From Paraburkholderia fungorum (GTDB lineage Bacteria; Pseudomonadota; Gammaproteobacteria; Burkholderiales; Burkholderiaceae), in assembly GCF_003610895.1 (NCBI RefSeq), contig NZ_MCAS01000034.1, positions 301,513-365,512 of the forward strand: 64,000 nucleotides of DNA, in the 5' to 3' direction. Below are positions 53,940 to 63,175 of the stretch, one piece after another. The notes beneath the pieces are model-generated. The model searched no databases. It was not told the DNA's origin and saw only the letters and a program-made list of their open reading frames with translations. A program made the position numbers and the translations under genes. Numbering within the stretch: position 1 is the stretch's first letter; each line of letters starts with the position of its first letter.

Positions 53940-54018
53940 TAGCCCGTCTTTTTGCGGAAACGCGCGGTGCGCGTTGAACAGCATTCAACCCCTGTCCGGG
54001 GAGAGGGCGTTACGGCTC

Positions 54019-54102
54019 TTAGCTGAGCACGAGCATGATGGAGGTGGAGACCACGATGATGAAAAGACAGGCGGCAGTCAGTACGTCGTACGGATAGTTC
54101 AT
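54019..54102 (-). CDS. Possible 27-residue membrane peptide
   Basis: Begins MNYPYDVLTAA and has one helix (CLFIIVVSTSIMLVL) that fills the rest of the peptide. No good ribosome binding site is visible, so coding is uncertain. The rest of 53940-54245 has no supported gene. Confidence 0.3.
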   Translation of the reverse strand: MNYPYDVLTAACLFIIVVSTSIMLVLS

Positions 54103-54245
54103 GTCGAAACCATGGCGTGTCGGGTGAATCAACCCATCATAGGCGTATCCGTTCTCTGCGACTGTCAACCATTGCAAAGGCGCTGCTGTTCCGCAGTCCA
54201 TGATCCGGGCGGCACAACTAACGACGCGGGAGAAACACCTTCCGC

Positions 54246-54926
54246 CTAGCGTCCACGTCCCTTCGCTGCCGTTTTCTCCGATGCCGGTCCAGATGACCCG
54301 TCCGCATCGCCGCATAGCAAGGCCACGCCCGCAACCGCCGTCGCTCGCAGCGACGCGCGCGAGTCGCCCGCGCGGGCGCGCAACGCGAGACTGTGCAGAA
54401 TCGCCGACGCGAGCTTTGCGAGGACGGCCGGTTGTGCATCAGCGGCCAGTTCGCCCGCGGCCTGCGCCAACTTGAAGCGCTTCTCGAAGGCTTTGTCGTA
54501 GGTGCGCAACCCTTCGGCAAGCATGGTGCGGACCTCGGCGTCAGACGCCGCTTCGACCGTGGCGGTGCCGATCATGAAGCAACCGAGCGGATCGCCCTCG
54601 GCGGGCATGTACCACGCGAGCGCGCCGTCATAGACACGCTGCAGCGCCTGCGGCAGCGGCAGGTCCTCGGCGAGCGCATGAACCATCGCGACCCGGCCGG
54701 CCTCGATATAACGTTCGAGCGTGGTCAGATACAACGCGCGTTTGTCGCCGAATGCGCCGTACAGGCTCGGGCGGTTCATGCCCGTCGCGGCGCTCAGTTG
54801 ATCCAGTGAGGTGCCCGCGTAACCGCTGCGCCAGAATACGTCTCTTGCATCGGCGAGCGCCTGGTCGGAATCATAGGCACGCGGGCGGCCGCGTGGGCGG
54901 GCATCTTTTTTTGTACTGGTCGGCAT
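54246..54926 (-). CDS. TetR-family transcriptional regulator
   Basis: A 226-residue regulator. It starts MPTSTKKDARPRGRPRAYD and has a complete HTH (WRSGYAGTSLDQLSAATGMNRPSLYGAFGDKRALYL). The C-terminal ligand domain has the GCFMIGTATVEAASD stretch common in AcrR-like repressors. It is divergent from the GST gene at 54992, with 65 bp between starts. That gap holds TATAT-GCA-ATATA (54948-54960), a possible operator. It probably controls the GST. Confidence 0.85.
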   Translation of the reverse strand: MPTSTKKDARPRGRPRAYDSDQALADARDVFWRSGYAGTSLDQLSAATGMNRPSLYGAFGDKRALYLTTLERYIEAGRVAMVHALAEDLPLPQALQRVYDGALAWYMPAEGDPLGCFMIGTATVEAASDAEVRTMLAEGLRTYDKAFEKRFKLAQAAGELAADAQPAVLAKLASAILHSLALRARAGDSRASLRATAVAGVALLCGDADGSSGPASEKTAAKGRGR

Positions 54927-54991
54927 AAAAATATGGCGGAAGTTATTTATATGCAATATAGTACAAAAACACCAACGACAGGGAATTCCCC

Positions 54992-55630
54992 ATGGATCTG
55001 TACTTCTCTCCGCTCGCTTGCTCGCTCGCCACCCGCATCTCGCTGTACGAGGCGGGGGCCCAGGCTGGGTACATTCAGGTCGACACGAAGTCGAAGCAGT
55101 TGGCCGATGGTTCGGACTTCTATCCGATCAGCCCGCTCGGTCAGGTGCCGGTGCTGCGCACGGACGAAGGCTGGCTGTTGACCGAAAACACGGCGATCCT
55201 GCCGTATGTGGCCGATCGCTATCCCGACGCACGGCTCGCGCCCGCCGCGGGTACGGCGCAGCGCGCCCGGCTGCAGCAGTGGCTGGGTTTTATCAGTACG
55301 GAGTTGCACAAGGCAGTGTTCGTGCCGCTGCTCGATGCGCACGCGCCTGAAGACGTGAAGCGCTATGCGCGCGACAAGGCCGCGCTGCGGCTAGGCGTTC
55401 TGCAAGATCATCTGGCGCAAAGCGAGTATGTGCTCGACGCGTTCAGCGTGGGCGACGCCTATCTGGTCACGGTGCTGAACTGGGCTTCGTATGGCGGGAT
55501 CGATCTGTCGCAATGGCCGGCGGTTGCCGGGTACTACAAGCGGTTGATGCGGCGCCCGAGTATCGCCAAAGCCGCTGCGGAAGAATTCGCGCTGTTTCAG
55601 GCAGAAATGGCCAAGGACGCGAAAAGCTGA
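54992..55630 (+). CDS. Glutathione S-transferase
   Basis: A 212-residue GST. The thioredoxin-like N-terminal domain starts MDLYFSPLACSLATRISLYE, with SPLGQVPVL holding the cis-Pro and TENTAILPYV the glutathione-binding Glu-Asn. The all-helical C-terminal domain includes SVGDAYLVTVLNW with the conserved N-capping Asp. The pattern is closest to beta-class bacterial enzymes. AGGGA precedes ATG 54992. It is divergent from a TetR gene and likely serves detoxification. Confidence 0.9.
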   Translation: MDLYFSPLACSLATRISLYEAGAQAGYIQVDTKSKQLADGSDFYPISPLGQVPVLRTDEGWLLTENTAILPYVADRYPDARLAPAAGTAQRARLQQWLGFISTELHKAVFVPLLDAHAPEDVKRYARDKAALRLGVLQDHLAQSEYVLDAFSVGDAYLVTVLNWASYGGIDLSQWPAVAGYYKRLMRRPSIAKAAAEEFALFQAEMAKDAKS

Positions 55631-55652
55631 GGACGGGTTGCCGGCTGCGCGA

Positions 55653-55910
55653 TCAGTCGTCGCTATGCTGGCAGAAACGGCGCCCAGGAATGTGCGACAC
55701 GACCGCCTGGGCGATTTCCAGTGGCGTGCTTTCCGCGGGCACCACGCGGCGGCTCGACTCGGGATTGTGTTTCATGGTCCATTCGACGAGTCTGTACGAG
55801 CGTCCCCAAGGGGGTTGCAAAGGGTCCGAGACCTTGCACGAGTGGATCTGGCGCACCCATTCGTTGCCGGGCATCGCGCGCAAATGCTCGAATACCGTGT
55901 CTTCCACCAT
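55653..55910 (-). CDS. Hypothetical 85-residue protein
   Basis: Not recognised. It is soluble and begins MVEDTVFEHLRAMPGNEW; SRRVVPAESTPLEIAQAVV lies in the second half. An excellent AAGGAG site at the right distance from ATG 55910 supports it as a real gene. It converges with the GST gene and has no informative partner. Confidence 0.6.
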   Translation of the reverse strand: MVEDTVFEHLRAMPGNEWVRQIHSCKVSDPLQPPWGRSYRLVEWTMKHNPESSRRVVPAESTPLEIAQAVVSHIPGRRFCQHSDD

Positions 55911-56120
55911 GGTTTGACTCCTTTTTCGCAGGCAGGCTGTCCATCTATCGGCGCGTCGGCGACACCCCCGGAGAAAAAAGCGCCGCCGATGTTCTGGCGG
56001 CTCAACAGGGGATGTTGGCTGCCATAGTTACAGGTAAGAATTAAGCCAAACTTAAGAGCGCGCTCAAAATTCCCGCGCCGAATCTTTCTGCCCGATCGTC
56101 GCGTCAAGCGGCTGTTTTGC

Positions 56121-57335
56121 GTGCGCGGTGATCCAACCCTCAAGACCTCGCGGAATTGGCCGTTATTACAGCGATTGGGGCCGCCGACCCCGCTCCGCCT
56201 TCGGGCTCGCATCGATAACGTGACGAATCTCGCTCAAACGCCGCTTTCAGACCGCCTTCGCTCGCTCGTCGATACTGTGCAGCACAATGAGCGCACGCTG
56301 CGCCGCTTTCAGAACGTCGAGTTGAGGTTGATCGGCGCACAGAATTTCACGTCGTTTCTCGACACGCTGTTTAGCCATTTGCCGCGGGAATTCTCGCTGG
56401 CGAGCGTGGTGGTGTGGCTCGACGACCGCGCGCCGATGCTGCTCGAACTTCTCGAACCGGGCGCTTTGCATGCGCTCGCCCAGCCCAATCTGAGGACGTC
56501 GCGCGAAGCGGGTCTCGCCGCCCAGGGGCTGTGCGACGAGGGCCAGCCGTGGCTGGGCCAGCCGGCCGATCTGCCGGAAACGGCGTGCCGCGCGTTCTTC
56601 GGCGGGCCCGGCACGCCAGCGAGCGCGATCTTGCTGCCGCTCGCCGCGGGCGATACCACGAGCGGCTATCTCTGCCTCTGCAGCGACGATCCGGCGCGTT
56701 TCGCACAAGGCATGGCGACGGATATTCTGGAGCGCTTTGCAAGCATCGTGACGGCGAGTCTCGACAACGTCGCGCATCGCGAGCGGCTCAAGCAACTCGG
56801 CATGACCGATTCGCTGACCGGCCTCGCCAATCGCCGCTACTTCGACGAACGGTTGCGCGAGGAGATCATGCGCGCTGTCCGCTACGGTGTGCCGGTCGCG
56901 TGTCTGTTTATCGATATCGACAATTTCAAGCGGATCAACGACACCTACGGACATCAGACCGGCGACCGCGCGCTGGCGGCGGTGGCGGCCTGCGTGCGGC
57001 AGCAGGTGCGCCTCGGCGACACCGTGGCGCGTTACGGCGGCGAAGAGTTCACCGCGCTGCTGCAAGGCGACCGGGCCGACGCGCTGACGGCGGCCGAGCG
57101 CGTGCGGATGGCAGTCGAGAAACTGGAATTGCAGGACGACCACGGCGAACGCATCGTATTGACCGTGTCGATCGGCGTGGCCGCGCGCACGATTACGGGC
57201 ACGCCGGCCGAGGCGGCCGTGCACGGCCACGCGATGATGGAAGAAGCCGACAGGGCGATGTACCAGGCCAAGCGCAATGGCCGCAACCGCATCGAGGCGC
57301 TGGTGAAAGCGGGCAGCGATAACGCTCGACGCTAA
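56121..57335 (+). CDS. Diguanylate cyclase with an N-terminal DUF484/GAF-like domain
   Basis: About 404 residues, or fewer with a later start. The N-terminal half resembles DUF484 (LSDRLRSLVDTVQHNERTLR, then LIGAQNFTSFLDTLFSHLP). The C-terminal GGDEF domain has DSLTGLANRRYFDERL, FIDIDNFKRINDTYGHQTGD and the active-site GGEEF. The RLGD sequence five residues earlier forms the inhibitory I-site, so product feedback is expected. It should make c-di-GMP in the cytosol. No membrane segment is seen. GTG 56121 is taken as start; GTG 56220 is also possible. It has no ribosome binding site of quality. Confidence 0.85.
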   Translation: MRGDPTLKTSRNWPLLQRLGPPTPLRLRARIDNVTNLAQTPLSDRLRSLVDTVQHNERTLRRFQNVELRLIGAQNFTSFLDTLFSHLPREFSLASVVVWLDDRAPMLLELLEPGALHALAQPNLRTSREAGLAAQGLCDEGQPWLGQPADLPETACRAFFGGPGTPASAILLPLAAGDTTSGYLCLCSDDPARFAQGMATDILERFASIVTASLDNVAHRERLKQLGMTDSLTGLANRRYFDERLREEIMRAVRYGVPVACLFIDIDNFKRINDTYGHQTGDRALAAVAACVRQQVRLGDTVARYGGEEFTALLQGDRADALTAAERVRMAVEKLELQDDHGERIVLTVSIGVAARTITGTPAEAAVHGHAMMEEADRAMYQAKRNGRNRIEALVKAGSDNARR

Positions 57336-57400
57336 GCCTCGCTGCCGGAACGGCGCATAGCAGCGGGATTGACGGACCAGCGGGGTGCACCGAGCCCGGC

Positions 57401-59161
57401 TCACGCATCCGGCGGCACGCCCAGCAATTGCAGCGCCCCCCCTGTCACCGCGCCGAATACCGGGCCGGCTACCGTCCCGCCATAGAACGCCTTGCCGGCC
57501 GGGTCGTCGATCATGACGGCGACGATCAACCGTGGGTCGCTCATGGGCGCCATGCCGACAAACAGCGCACGGTAACGGTTTTTCGCGTAAGTGGCGCCGA
57601 CCTGTTTGCGCGCCGTGCCGGTTTTGCCGCCGATCCGGTAGCCTTCCACCGCCGCCGCACGCCCCGTGCCGCCCGGACCCGTGGCCATTTCGAGCATCGA
57701 GCGGATGGCGCGCGCGGTAGCGGGCGTGGTGACCGCATGGCCTTTGTCCGCGGCCTGCGCGGCGCCGGTTGCATCCGGACTCCCGTTCGCCTGCCGGTCC
57801 AGGCCCTGGTCTTTGCGCAACAGACTCACGCGATGCATGGTGCCGTCGCCGGCATATGCGGTGTAGACCTGCGCGATCTGCAGCAGCGAGGTGGACAGTC
57901 CGTAGCCATACGCCATGGTCGCCTGTTCGATCGGACGCCAGCGTTTGTACGGGCGTACCTTGCCCGACGCGACACCCGGAAAGGTCAAATCCGGCCGCAG
58001 GCCAAGCCCGTATTCCTGATACTTGTTCCAGATCGTTTCGGCGGGCAGATTCAGTGCAAGTTTGGCAAGCGCGATATTGCTCGACTTCTGCACCGCCTCG
58101 GCAACCGTCATCGCGCCATGATTCGAGGTGTCGTGAATCACGGCCGGCCCGATCTTGTACCAGCCCGGCGCGGTATTGATGATGCTTTGCGGCCGTACCT
58201 TGCCTTCGTCGATCGACAGCGCGACCACAACCGGCTTGATCGTCGAGCCTGGCTCGAAGGTGTCGACGACCGCGCGATTGCGCAATTGCCGCCCGGTCAG
58301 ACGCGCGCGGTCGTTCGGATCGAAGCTCGGATAGTTGGCGAGCGCGAGAATCTCGCCGTTGCGCGCATCGAGCACGACCACGCTGCCGGCTTCAGCGTGA
58401 TGTCTGGCGATGGCGTCCTTCAATTGTGCGTAAGCGAGCTGCTGAATGCGCCGGTCGATCGTCAGGTGGACGGTGTCGCCGTTCTGCGCGGGCACGAGCG
58501 GCCGGGTCTCGGACACGACCCGGCCCAGACGGTCGCGGATCACTTCGCGCTGGCCCGGCACGCCGAGCAGTTGTTCGTTGGCGGCGAGCTCGACGCCTTC
58601 CTGGCCGTTGTCCTCGATATCCGTGAAGCCGACCACGTGCGCCGCCGATTCGCCCTCCGGGTAAAAGCGCTTCGAATCCGCGATCTGCGTGATGCCGGCG
58701 AGGCCCAGTTTGTTGAGGTGATCGGCGGTATCGGCGTCCACCTGGCGCTTGAGCAGCACGAAGGTCTTGTCGCCGTTCAGGCGCCGGCGCAGTTCCGCCA
58801 TCGGCAGGTCGAGCAGTTTCGACAGCGGCGCGAAGGTCGCTTCGTCGAGCAGCTTGGGGGAGGCCCAGATCTCATAGGTCGCGAGGCTGACGGCGAGCAG
58901 CGAGCCATTGCGGTCGACGATGCGCCCGCGCGTTGCGTCGAGTTCGATGGTGCGCTGATAGCGTTTCTGCCCCTGATCGACGTAGAAGTCCTGATTGACC
59001 ACCTGCACCCAGAACGCGCGCGCCGCCAGCGACGCGAACGCGCCGAACACCAGCAGGATGACGAGTTTCGAGCGCCACATCGGCAGGCGCGCGGCCAACA
59101 ACTGGTTCTTCGCGACGGGCGCGTAGGGATCATGGGACTGCGATTTCTTCTTTTGGATCAT
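57401..59161 (-). CDS. FtsI-type penicillin-binding protein (peptidoglycan D,D-transpeptidase)
   Basis: A 586-residue class B PBP. A single N-terminal membrane helix (about residues 30-52) anchors it in the inner membrane. The PBP dimer domain follows (RTIELDATRGRIVDRNGSLL), then the transpeptidase domain with the nucleophile in PGSTIKP, SSN and KTGTA. It crosslinks septal peptidoglycan. It is not in a dcw cluster, so it is probably a second FtsI paralogue, as found in some Burkholderiales. ATG 59161 starts MIQKKKSQ. Ribosome binding site weak. Confidence 0.9.
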   Translation of the reverse strand: MIQKKKSQSHDPYAPVAKNQLLAARLPMWRSKLVILLVFGAFASLAARAFWVQVVNQDFYVDQGQKRYQRTIELDATRGRIVDRNGSLLAVSLATYEIWASPKLLDEATFAPLSKLLDLPMAELRRRLNGDKTFVLLKRQVDADTADHLNKLGLAGITQIADSKRFYPEGESAAHVVGFTDIEDNGQEGVELAANEQLLGVPGQREVIRDRLGRVVSETRPLVPAQNGDTVHLTIDRRIQQLAYAQLKDAIARHHAEAGSVVVLDARNGEILALANYPSFDPNDRARLTGRQLRNRAVVDTFEPGSTIKPVVVALSIDEGKVRPQSIINTAPGWYKIGPAVIHDTSNHGAMTVAEAVQKSSNIALAKLALNLPAETIWNKYQEYGLGLRPDLTFPGVASGKVRPYKRWRPIEQATMAYGYGLSTSLLQIAQVYTAYAGDGTMHRVSLLRKDQGLDRQANGSPDATGAAQAADKGHAVTTPATARAIRSMLEMATGPGGTGRAAAVEGYRIGGKTGTARKQVGATYAKNRYRALFVGMAPMSDPRLIVAVMIDDPAGKAFYGGTVAGPVFGAVTGGALQLLGVPPDA

Positions 59162-59283
59162 GAGTGCGGTGAGCGAGCAGCGCTGCGTGGCGAGCTGAAA
59201 CCGGCAACGCCGGCGGCCTGTTACGCGTGACTGTCGAGCGGGCTCCTCGAGTGGATGCGGCACGCGCGTGGCGTGCAGCGGGA

Positions 59284-59907
59284 TTAGCTTGCGCCGCCCG
59301 AATCGGCGGCGGTGAATACCTTGAATTGCCAGCGAAACCGCACGGCCAGCATGCGCACCGTGAAGCCGCCTGCCAGCACCACGATGGATGCCGGCCCCGG
59401 CGCCACATCGCAGGCTTGCAGGAGCACATACGCGGCGCCCGCGCCGAGCGCGATGCTGGCGTACAGTTCCTCGCGCAACACGAGCGGCATCTGATTGCAC
59501 AGCAGATCGCGCAACATGCCGCCGCACACGCCAGTGATCGCCCCGGCCAGCACGACGATTGCCGGACTCACGTTCAGCGTCGCGGCAATATCGCAACCGA
59601 TGATCGTGAACGCGATCAGGCCGATCGCGTCGACCGTGACGAACAGCCGTTGCCAGTTGCGCAGCCACTTGGCGCCGGCCGCGGCAATCGACGCTGCCCC
59701 GATTGTAATCAGAACGTAATCCGGATGCGAGATCCATGCAAGCGGATAGTGGCCGAGCAACACGTCGCGCACCGTGCCGCCGCCGAGCGCGGTGACGGTG
59801 CCGACAAGACACAGGCCAAAGCGGTCCATGCCGCGACGCATGCCCATCATTGCGCCGGACATGGCCTCGGCGACGATCGCAAGCAGGTAGAGGGAGTGGA
59901 GCAACAT
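59284..59907 (-). CDS. UPF0126/TRIC-like membrane protein (YicG family)
   Basis: A 207-residue membrane protein with about six or seven helices. It holds two copies of the family motif: ALGGGTVRDVLLGHYPLAW in the first half and GVCGGMLRDLLCNQMPLVL in the second, the pattern of trimeric cation-channel-like proteins. Bacterial members may be glycine or cation channels. ATG 59907 is preferred over an upstream open frame. It lies 122 bp before the FtsI gene on the same strand but is unlikely to be functionally linked. Confidence 0.87.
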   Translation of the reverse strand: MLLHSLYLLAIVAEAMSGAMMGMRRGMDRFGLCLVGTVTALGGGTVRDVLLGHYPLAWISHPDYVLITIGAASIAAAGAKWLRNWQRLFVTVDAIGLIAFTIIGCDIAATLNVSPAIVVLAGAITGVCGGMLRDLLCNQMPLVLREELYASIALGAGAAYVLLQACDVAPGPASIVVLAGGFTVRMLAVRFRWQFKVFTAADSGGAS

Positions 59908-60023
59908 GACGGCGAGCCTTGGTGGGACGGCGCTCGCGAGAGAAGATGCTCCGTATTGGATGCCGCGAGGCGCGCGTTCAAAAGCGGCCATTATCGGAAG
60001 CGGTGGAGCTTGATGAAAATGCC

Positions 60024-60058
60024 TTAAGCCGAATTCGGCAATGCCAAATTCGGCTTAA
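60024..60058. terminator. 35-bp near-perfect palindrome upstream of the UPF0126 gene
   Basis: TTAAGCCGAATTCGGCA and its complement TGCCAAATTCGGCTTAA flank a one-base centre and differ at one pair. It lies between the start of the UPF0126 gene and the end of the chemoreceptor gene, both minus strand. It has no T tract. It may be a terminator, or a binding site; its ends carry the TTAAG sequence also seen near the adhesin gene. Confidence 0.45.
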
Positions 60059-60182
60059 CCTGGTTGCGGGATTGGGCGTGGTAAGCGTTTGCTGAACGGG
60101 GGCTTTGTTTTCGCCTTGGCCTCTGCTTCTGCTTCATCTTCGTGTTCGTCTTCGCAAAGCGGGCGCAGTCACGGGCGGCGAC

Positions 60183-60216
60183 AAAAAAGCCGCGCGGACT
60201 TGAAAATCCGCGCGGC
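60183..60216 (-). terminator. Rho-independent terminator of the chemoreceptor gene
   Basis: Read on the minus strand, GCCGCGCGGA, an 8-base loop and TCCGCGCGGC form a perfect 10-bp stem (60189-60216) followed by six T (60183-60188). It lies about 130 bp after the receptor stop codon. Confidence 0.88.
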
Positions 60217-60344
60217 TGGTTCGTTCGATTAATGCGTCGACTCCGACGCGGCGTGTTAAAGAGGCGCTCCCTGCCTGTCGAGCGCCTTCTTTTTATCTGA
60301 CGCGCGTTGCCAGGCGTTCTACCGCCTGCAGAGCGCGCTTTGCC

Positions 60345-61886
60345 TCAGGCCGGCAACGCGAAGCTCGAGATCGCCTCGCGCAACACGCCCACCTGATCCT
60401 TCAGCGAATGGGCCGCGGCAGCGGCTTGTTCGACGAGCGCGGCATTCTGCTGCGTGACCTGATCCATTTCGCCGACTGCGCGATTGACCTGTTCAATGCC
60501 CGCGCTCTGTTCGCGCGACGCATTGCTGATCTCCTCGAGGATTTCGTTCACGCGGCGCACCGACTGCACGATCTCGCCCATCGTCGAACCGGCGTTGGCC
60601 ACCAGCGATGCGCCGGCTTCCACGGTATGGGTGGAGGTTTCGATCAACGCCTTGATTTCCTTTGCGGCCGTGGCCGAGCGTTGCGCGAGGCTGCGCACTT
60701 CGGCGGCGACCACTGCGAAGCCGCGCCCCTGTTCGCCTGCGCGGGCGGCTTCGACGGCGGCGTTGAGCGCGAGAATATTGGTCTGGAACGCGATGCCGTC
60801 GATCACGCCGATGATGTCGCCGATCTGCCGCGAGCTGCTGGTGATTTCGCCCATTGTGCGGACCACGTCGTCGACCACGCGGCTGCCGCGGGTGGCCACG
60901 TCCGCGGCCTGGCCGGCCAGATGTGCCGCTTGCAACGCACTGTCCGCGTTCTGCTTCACGTTGACCGTCATCTGATCCATGCTCGACGCCGTTTCGACGA
61001 GCGCCGCGGCCTGCTCCTCGGTGCGCTGCGACAGATCGGTATTGCCGGCGGCGATCTCGGTTGCGCCGATATTGATGTTTTCGGTGCCCAGACGCACGCG
61101 CGAAACCGTATCGACGAGACCGGCCTGCATGGTGTGGAGGGCGTGCAGCAGACTGTTGGTGTCGTTCGCCTGCAGCGGCACGTTCGTCGCGAGGTTGCCG
61201 CGCGCCATCAGTTGGGCCGCTTCGACCGCGACTTCGAGATCGCCGCCGAGCGTGCGGCGGATGCTGCGCAACACCAGCAGCATGACGGCGGTGGCGATCG
61301 CGCCGAGCGTCAGGGTAAGGACGAGCCAGCGCAACAGATTCGCGTAGAACGCGCTCTGCACGTCGTCCATATACATGCCGGTGACGAGATACCAGTCCCA
61401 CGGCGCGAAGCGCAGTGAGAAGCTGGTTTTCGCCACGGGTTTATCGCCGCCGGGTTTGGCCCAGAGATAGTCGACGTAGCCGCCGCCCTCGTGATTGCCT
61501 GCCTCGACGATATCGGTGAACAGGTGATTGCCGGCCGGGTCGGTGAATTGCGCCATGTTCTTGCCGACCATTTCCGGCTTGATCGGGTGCATTAGCATGA
61601 CCGACTGCGAGTTGTTGACGGAGATGTAGCCGTCTTTGCCATAACGCATGGCGGCGAGTGTTTCGAGCGCCTGCTTTTTGGCTTCGTCTTCGGTGAGGGT
61701 GTGTTGCTGGGCGAGGGTGTAGTAGCGGTTGACGATGTGATTCGCCTGGTCGATCAGCGAGGCGAGTTGATCGCGGCGGTCCGAGATCATCGACGCACGG
61801 TTTTGCCATGCGCCGAAGCCGCCGATCAGGATCAGGCCGGTCCAGAGGACCGCGATCATTGAGGCTAGTTTTTTGTTCAGAGTCAT
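60345..61886 (-). CDS. Methyl-accepting chemotaxis protein with a single-Cache sensor
   Basis: A 513-residue transmembrane chemoreceptor. Helix 1 (about residues 10-29) and helix 2 (about 184-210) flank a periplasmic sCache domain (KDGYISVNNSQSVMLMHPIK, then FAPWDWYLVTGMYMDDV). A HAMP region follows, then the signalling domain with the hairpin tip FQTNILALNAAVEAARAGEQ followed by GRGFAVVAAEVRSLAQRS. It lacks the C-terminal NWETF tether for methylation enzymes. Ligand unknown; sCache domains often bind short organic acids. Terminator at 60183. Confidence 0.93.
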   Translation of the reverse strand: MTLNKKLASMIAVLWTGLILIGGFGAWQNRASMISDRRDQLASLIDQANHIVNRYYTLAQQHTLTEDEAKKQALETLAAMRYGKDGYISVNNSQSVMLMHPIKPEMVGKNMAQFTDPAGNHLFTDIVEAGNHEGGGYVDYLWAKPGGDKPVAKTSFSLRFAPWDWYLVTGMYMDDVQSAFYANLLRWLVLTLTLGAIATAVMLLVLRSIRRTLGGDLEVAVEAAQLMARGNLATNVPLQANDTNSLLHALHTMQAGLVDTVSRVRLGTENINIGATEIAAGNTDLSQRTEEQAAALVETASSMDQMTVNVKQNADSALQAAHLAGQAADVATRGSRVVDDVVRTMGEITSSSRQIGDIIGVIDGIAFQTNILALNAAVEAARAGEQGRGFAVVAAEVRSLAQRSATAAKEIKALIETSTHTVEAGASLVANAGSTMGEIVQSVRRVNEILEEISNASREQSAGIEQVNRAVGEMDQVTQQNAALVEQAAAAAHSLKDQVGVLREAISSFALPA

Positions 61887-62166
61887 AGCAATGGGGGTTT
61901 TGCGCGGTTGCTTTGGCTTTGGCTTTCGCTTTTGCTTTCGCTCTCGCGCGGTGGTCGGTCAGGGTGGTGCTCTTTCACTCTTTCACTTCTTTCGCTTGCA
62001 GCGTGTGGCTTGTTGCTCCTTGTGTTTACGGCTTCTCGTTCTTCCCTCCACAGGGGAGGGGAAACCCGCTGTTTTATTCGTCTGACTAAATGAATTTGTG
62101 TGCCGCTAGCAGGGCCTGTTGTCTGTTTGCTTACGGTGTTGGTGTTTCCTTGGTCTGGATTTTTCT

Positions 62167-62420
62167 TTGGCCTTTCCTTGATTTGTTAGTGGTCTATTGG
62201 TGTTGCCCCTGTGCGGGGCGGCACCTACTTTTCTTTGCCTGCCGCAAAGAAAAGATAGGCAAAAGAAAGCGGCTCAAACCGCCAGCTCATAAGTGGGGGC
62301 CCTGGCTTGGAGGGGGCAGTGGTGCATCTGGAATCCGTGTTCTCGCACATTCGGCGCTCGTGACAAGGGCGTCATACTTCCGGCGGCGCTGCGCGCGCCG
62401 TAGCGGTAGTTCACTAAACC
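62167..62420 (+). repeat. Long intergenic repeat, left arm of island 2
   Basis: This block matches the arm at 5745-5993 from GGCCTTTCCTTG through the GCCCCTGTGCGGGGC hairpin to AGTTCACTAAACC, with small insertions and substitutions. The DNA between the chemoreceptor start and this arm (61887-62166) has no supported gene. Confidence 0.8.
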
Positions 62421-62506
62421 GTATGCCAGTGCCTACGTTCAGCGATATTTCATCCAACCATCCACTGCTCGCCCACGCCCAGCGATTTGCACCGCCACGT
62501 TTCAAT

Positions 62507-62857
62507 CGCCAACCGCTCAGAAGTCTCCACCACCCACGTTCTGCTCGCCAACCGCTCAGAAGTCTCCACCACCCACGTTCTGCTCGCCAACCGCCCAGCA
62601 GTCTTCACCACCCACGTTCTGCTCGCCAACCGCCCAGCAGTCTTCACCACCCACGTTCTGCTCGCCAACCGCTCAGCAGCCTTCACCACCCATGTTCTGC
62701 TCGCCAACCGCCCGGCAGTCTTCATCACCTGTGCTCTGTTCGCCAACCGATCAACAGTCTTCATCACCTGTGTTTTGTTCACTGACGCTCAGCAGTTGTC
62801 ATCACGCGCGTGTTGTTTACCGACGCTCAGCGGTCTTCGTCACGCGTGTGCTGTTCG
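62507..62857. repeat. 39-bp minisatellite, nine copies
   Basis: Copies start at 62507, 62546, 62585, 62624, 62663, 62702, 62741, 62780 and 62819, an exact 39-bp period. The first six are nearly identical (CGCCAACCGCTCAG then AAGTCTCCACCACCCACG); the last three decay stepwise. A degenerate tenth copy may precede at about 62470. Because 39 is a multiple of three, several frames stay open as 13-residue repeats, but no ribosome binding site or start supports translation. Confidence 0.9.
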
Positions 62858-63065
62858 TTGTCGTTTAGGAAACTTAAATACATGTAAATTTTTTACCTGA
62901 ATTCAGTAGTATTCCGTAGCAAAATTCAACGGTACTTTCCGTACATTGGCGAGGTGAAACTGATGATTCTGCTACGCGAAGCGCAGGCGTGGGTTTGCCT
63001 GATAAACCTTGCCGGCGAGCACGTAGTGCGAGGCGGGAGGCATGACTGCCTTGTCGCTTACGTTG

Positions 63066-63175
63066 AATGTGCGAGAACACGGATTCCAGATGCACCACTA
63101 CCGTGACTGCGCGGGGGACCCGCTTAAGAATTAGCGGTTTGAGCCGCTTTCTTTGCTTATCTTTCTTTGCGGCGG
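63066..63175 (-). repeat. Long intergenic repeat, right (inverted) arm of island 2, interrupted
   Basis: It matches the inverted arm at 6339-6490 from the GTGCGAGAACAC segment through CTTTCTTTGCGGCGG, then stops abruptly at 63175, where the IS element begins. The expected continuation (CAAAGAAAGTAAGTGCCGCC) is missing here and may lie beyond the element. Confidence 0.78.

Noticed and set aside
57401..59812. Longer start for the FtsI gene, to 59812
   Set aside because: The upstream part overlaps the UPF0126 gene and reads as Arg-rich shadow; ATG 59161 gives a normal PBP.
62507..62857. CRISPR array
   Set aside because: Units are contiguous 39-bp repeats with no variable spacers, and no cas genes are near.
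62090..62900. Repeat proteins of 13-residue units on both strands
   Set aside because: Open frames result from a unit length divisible by three; no good start, ribosome binding site or codon bias.
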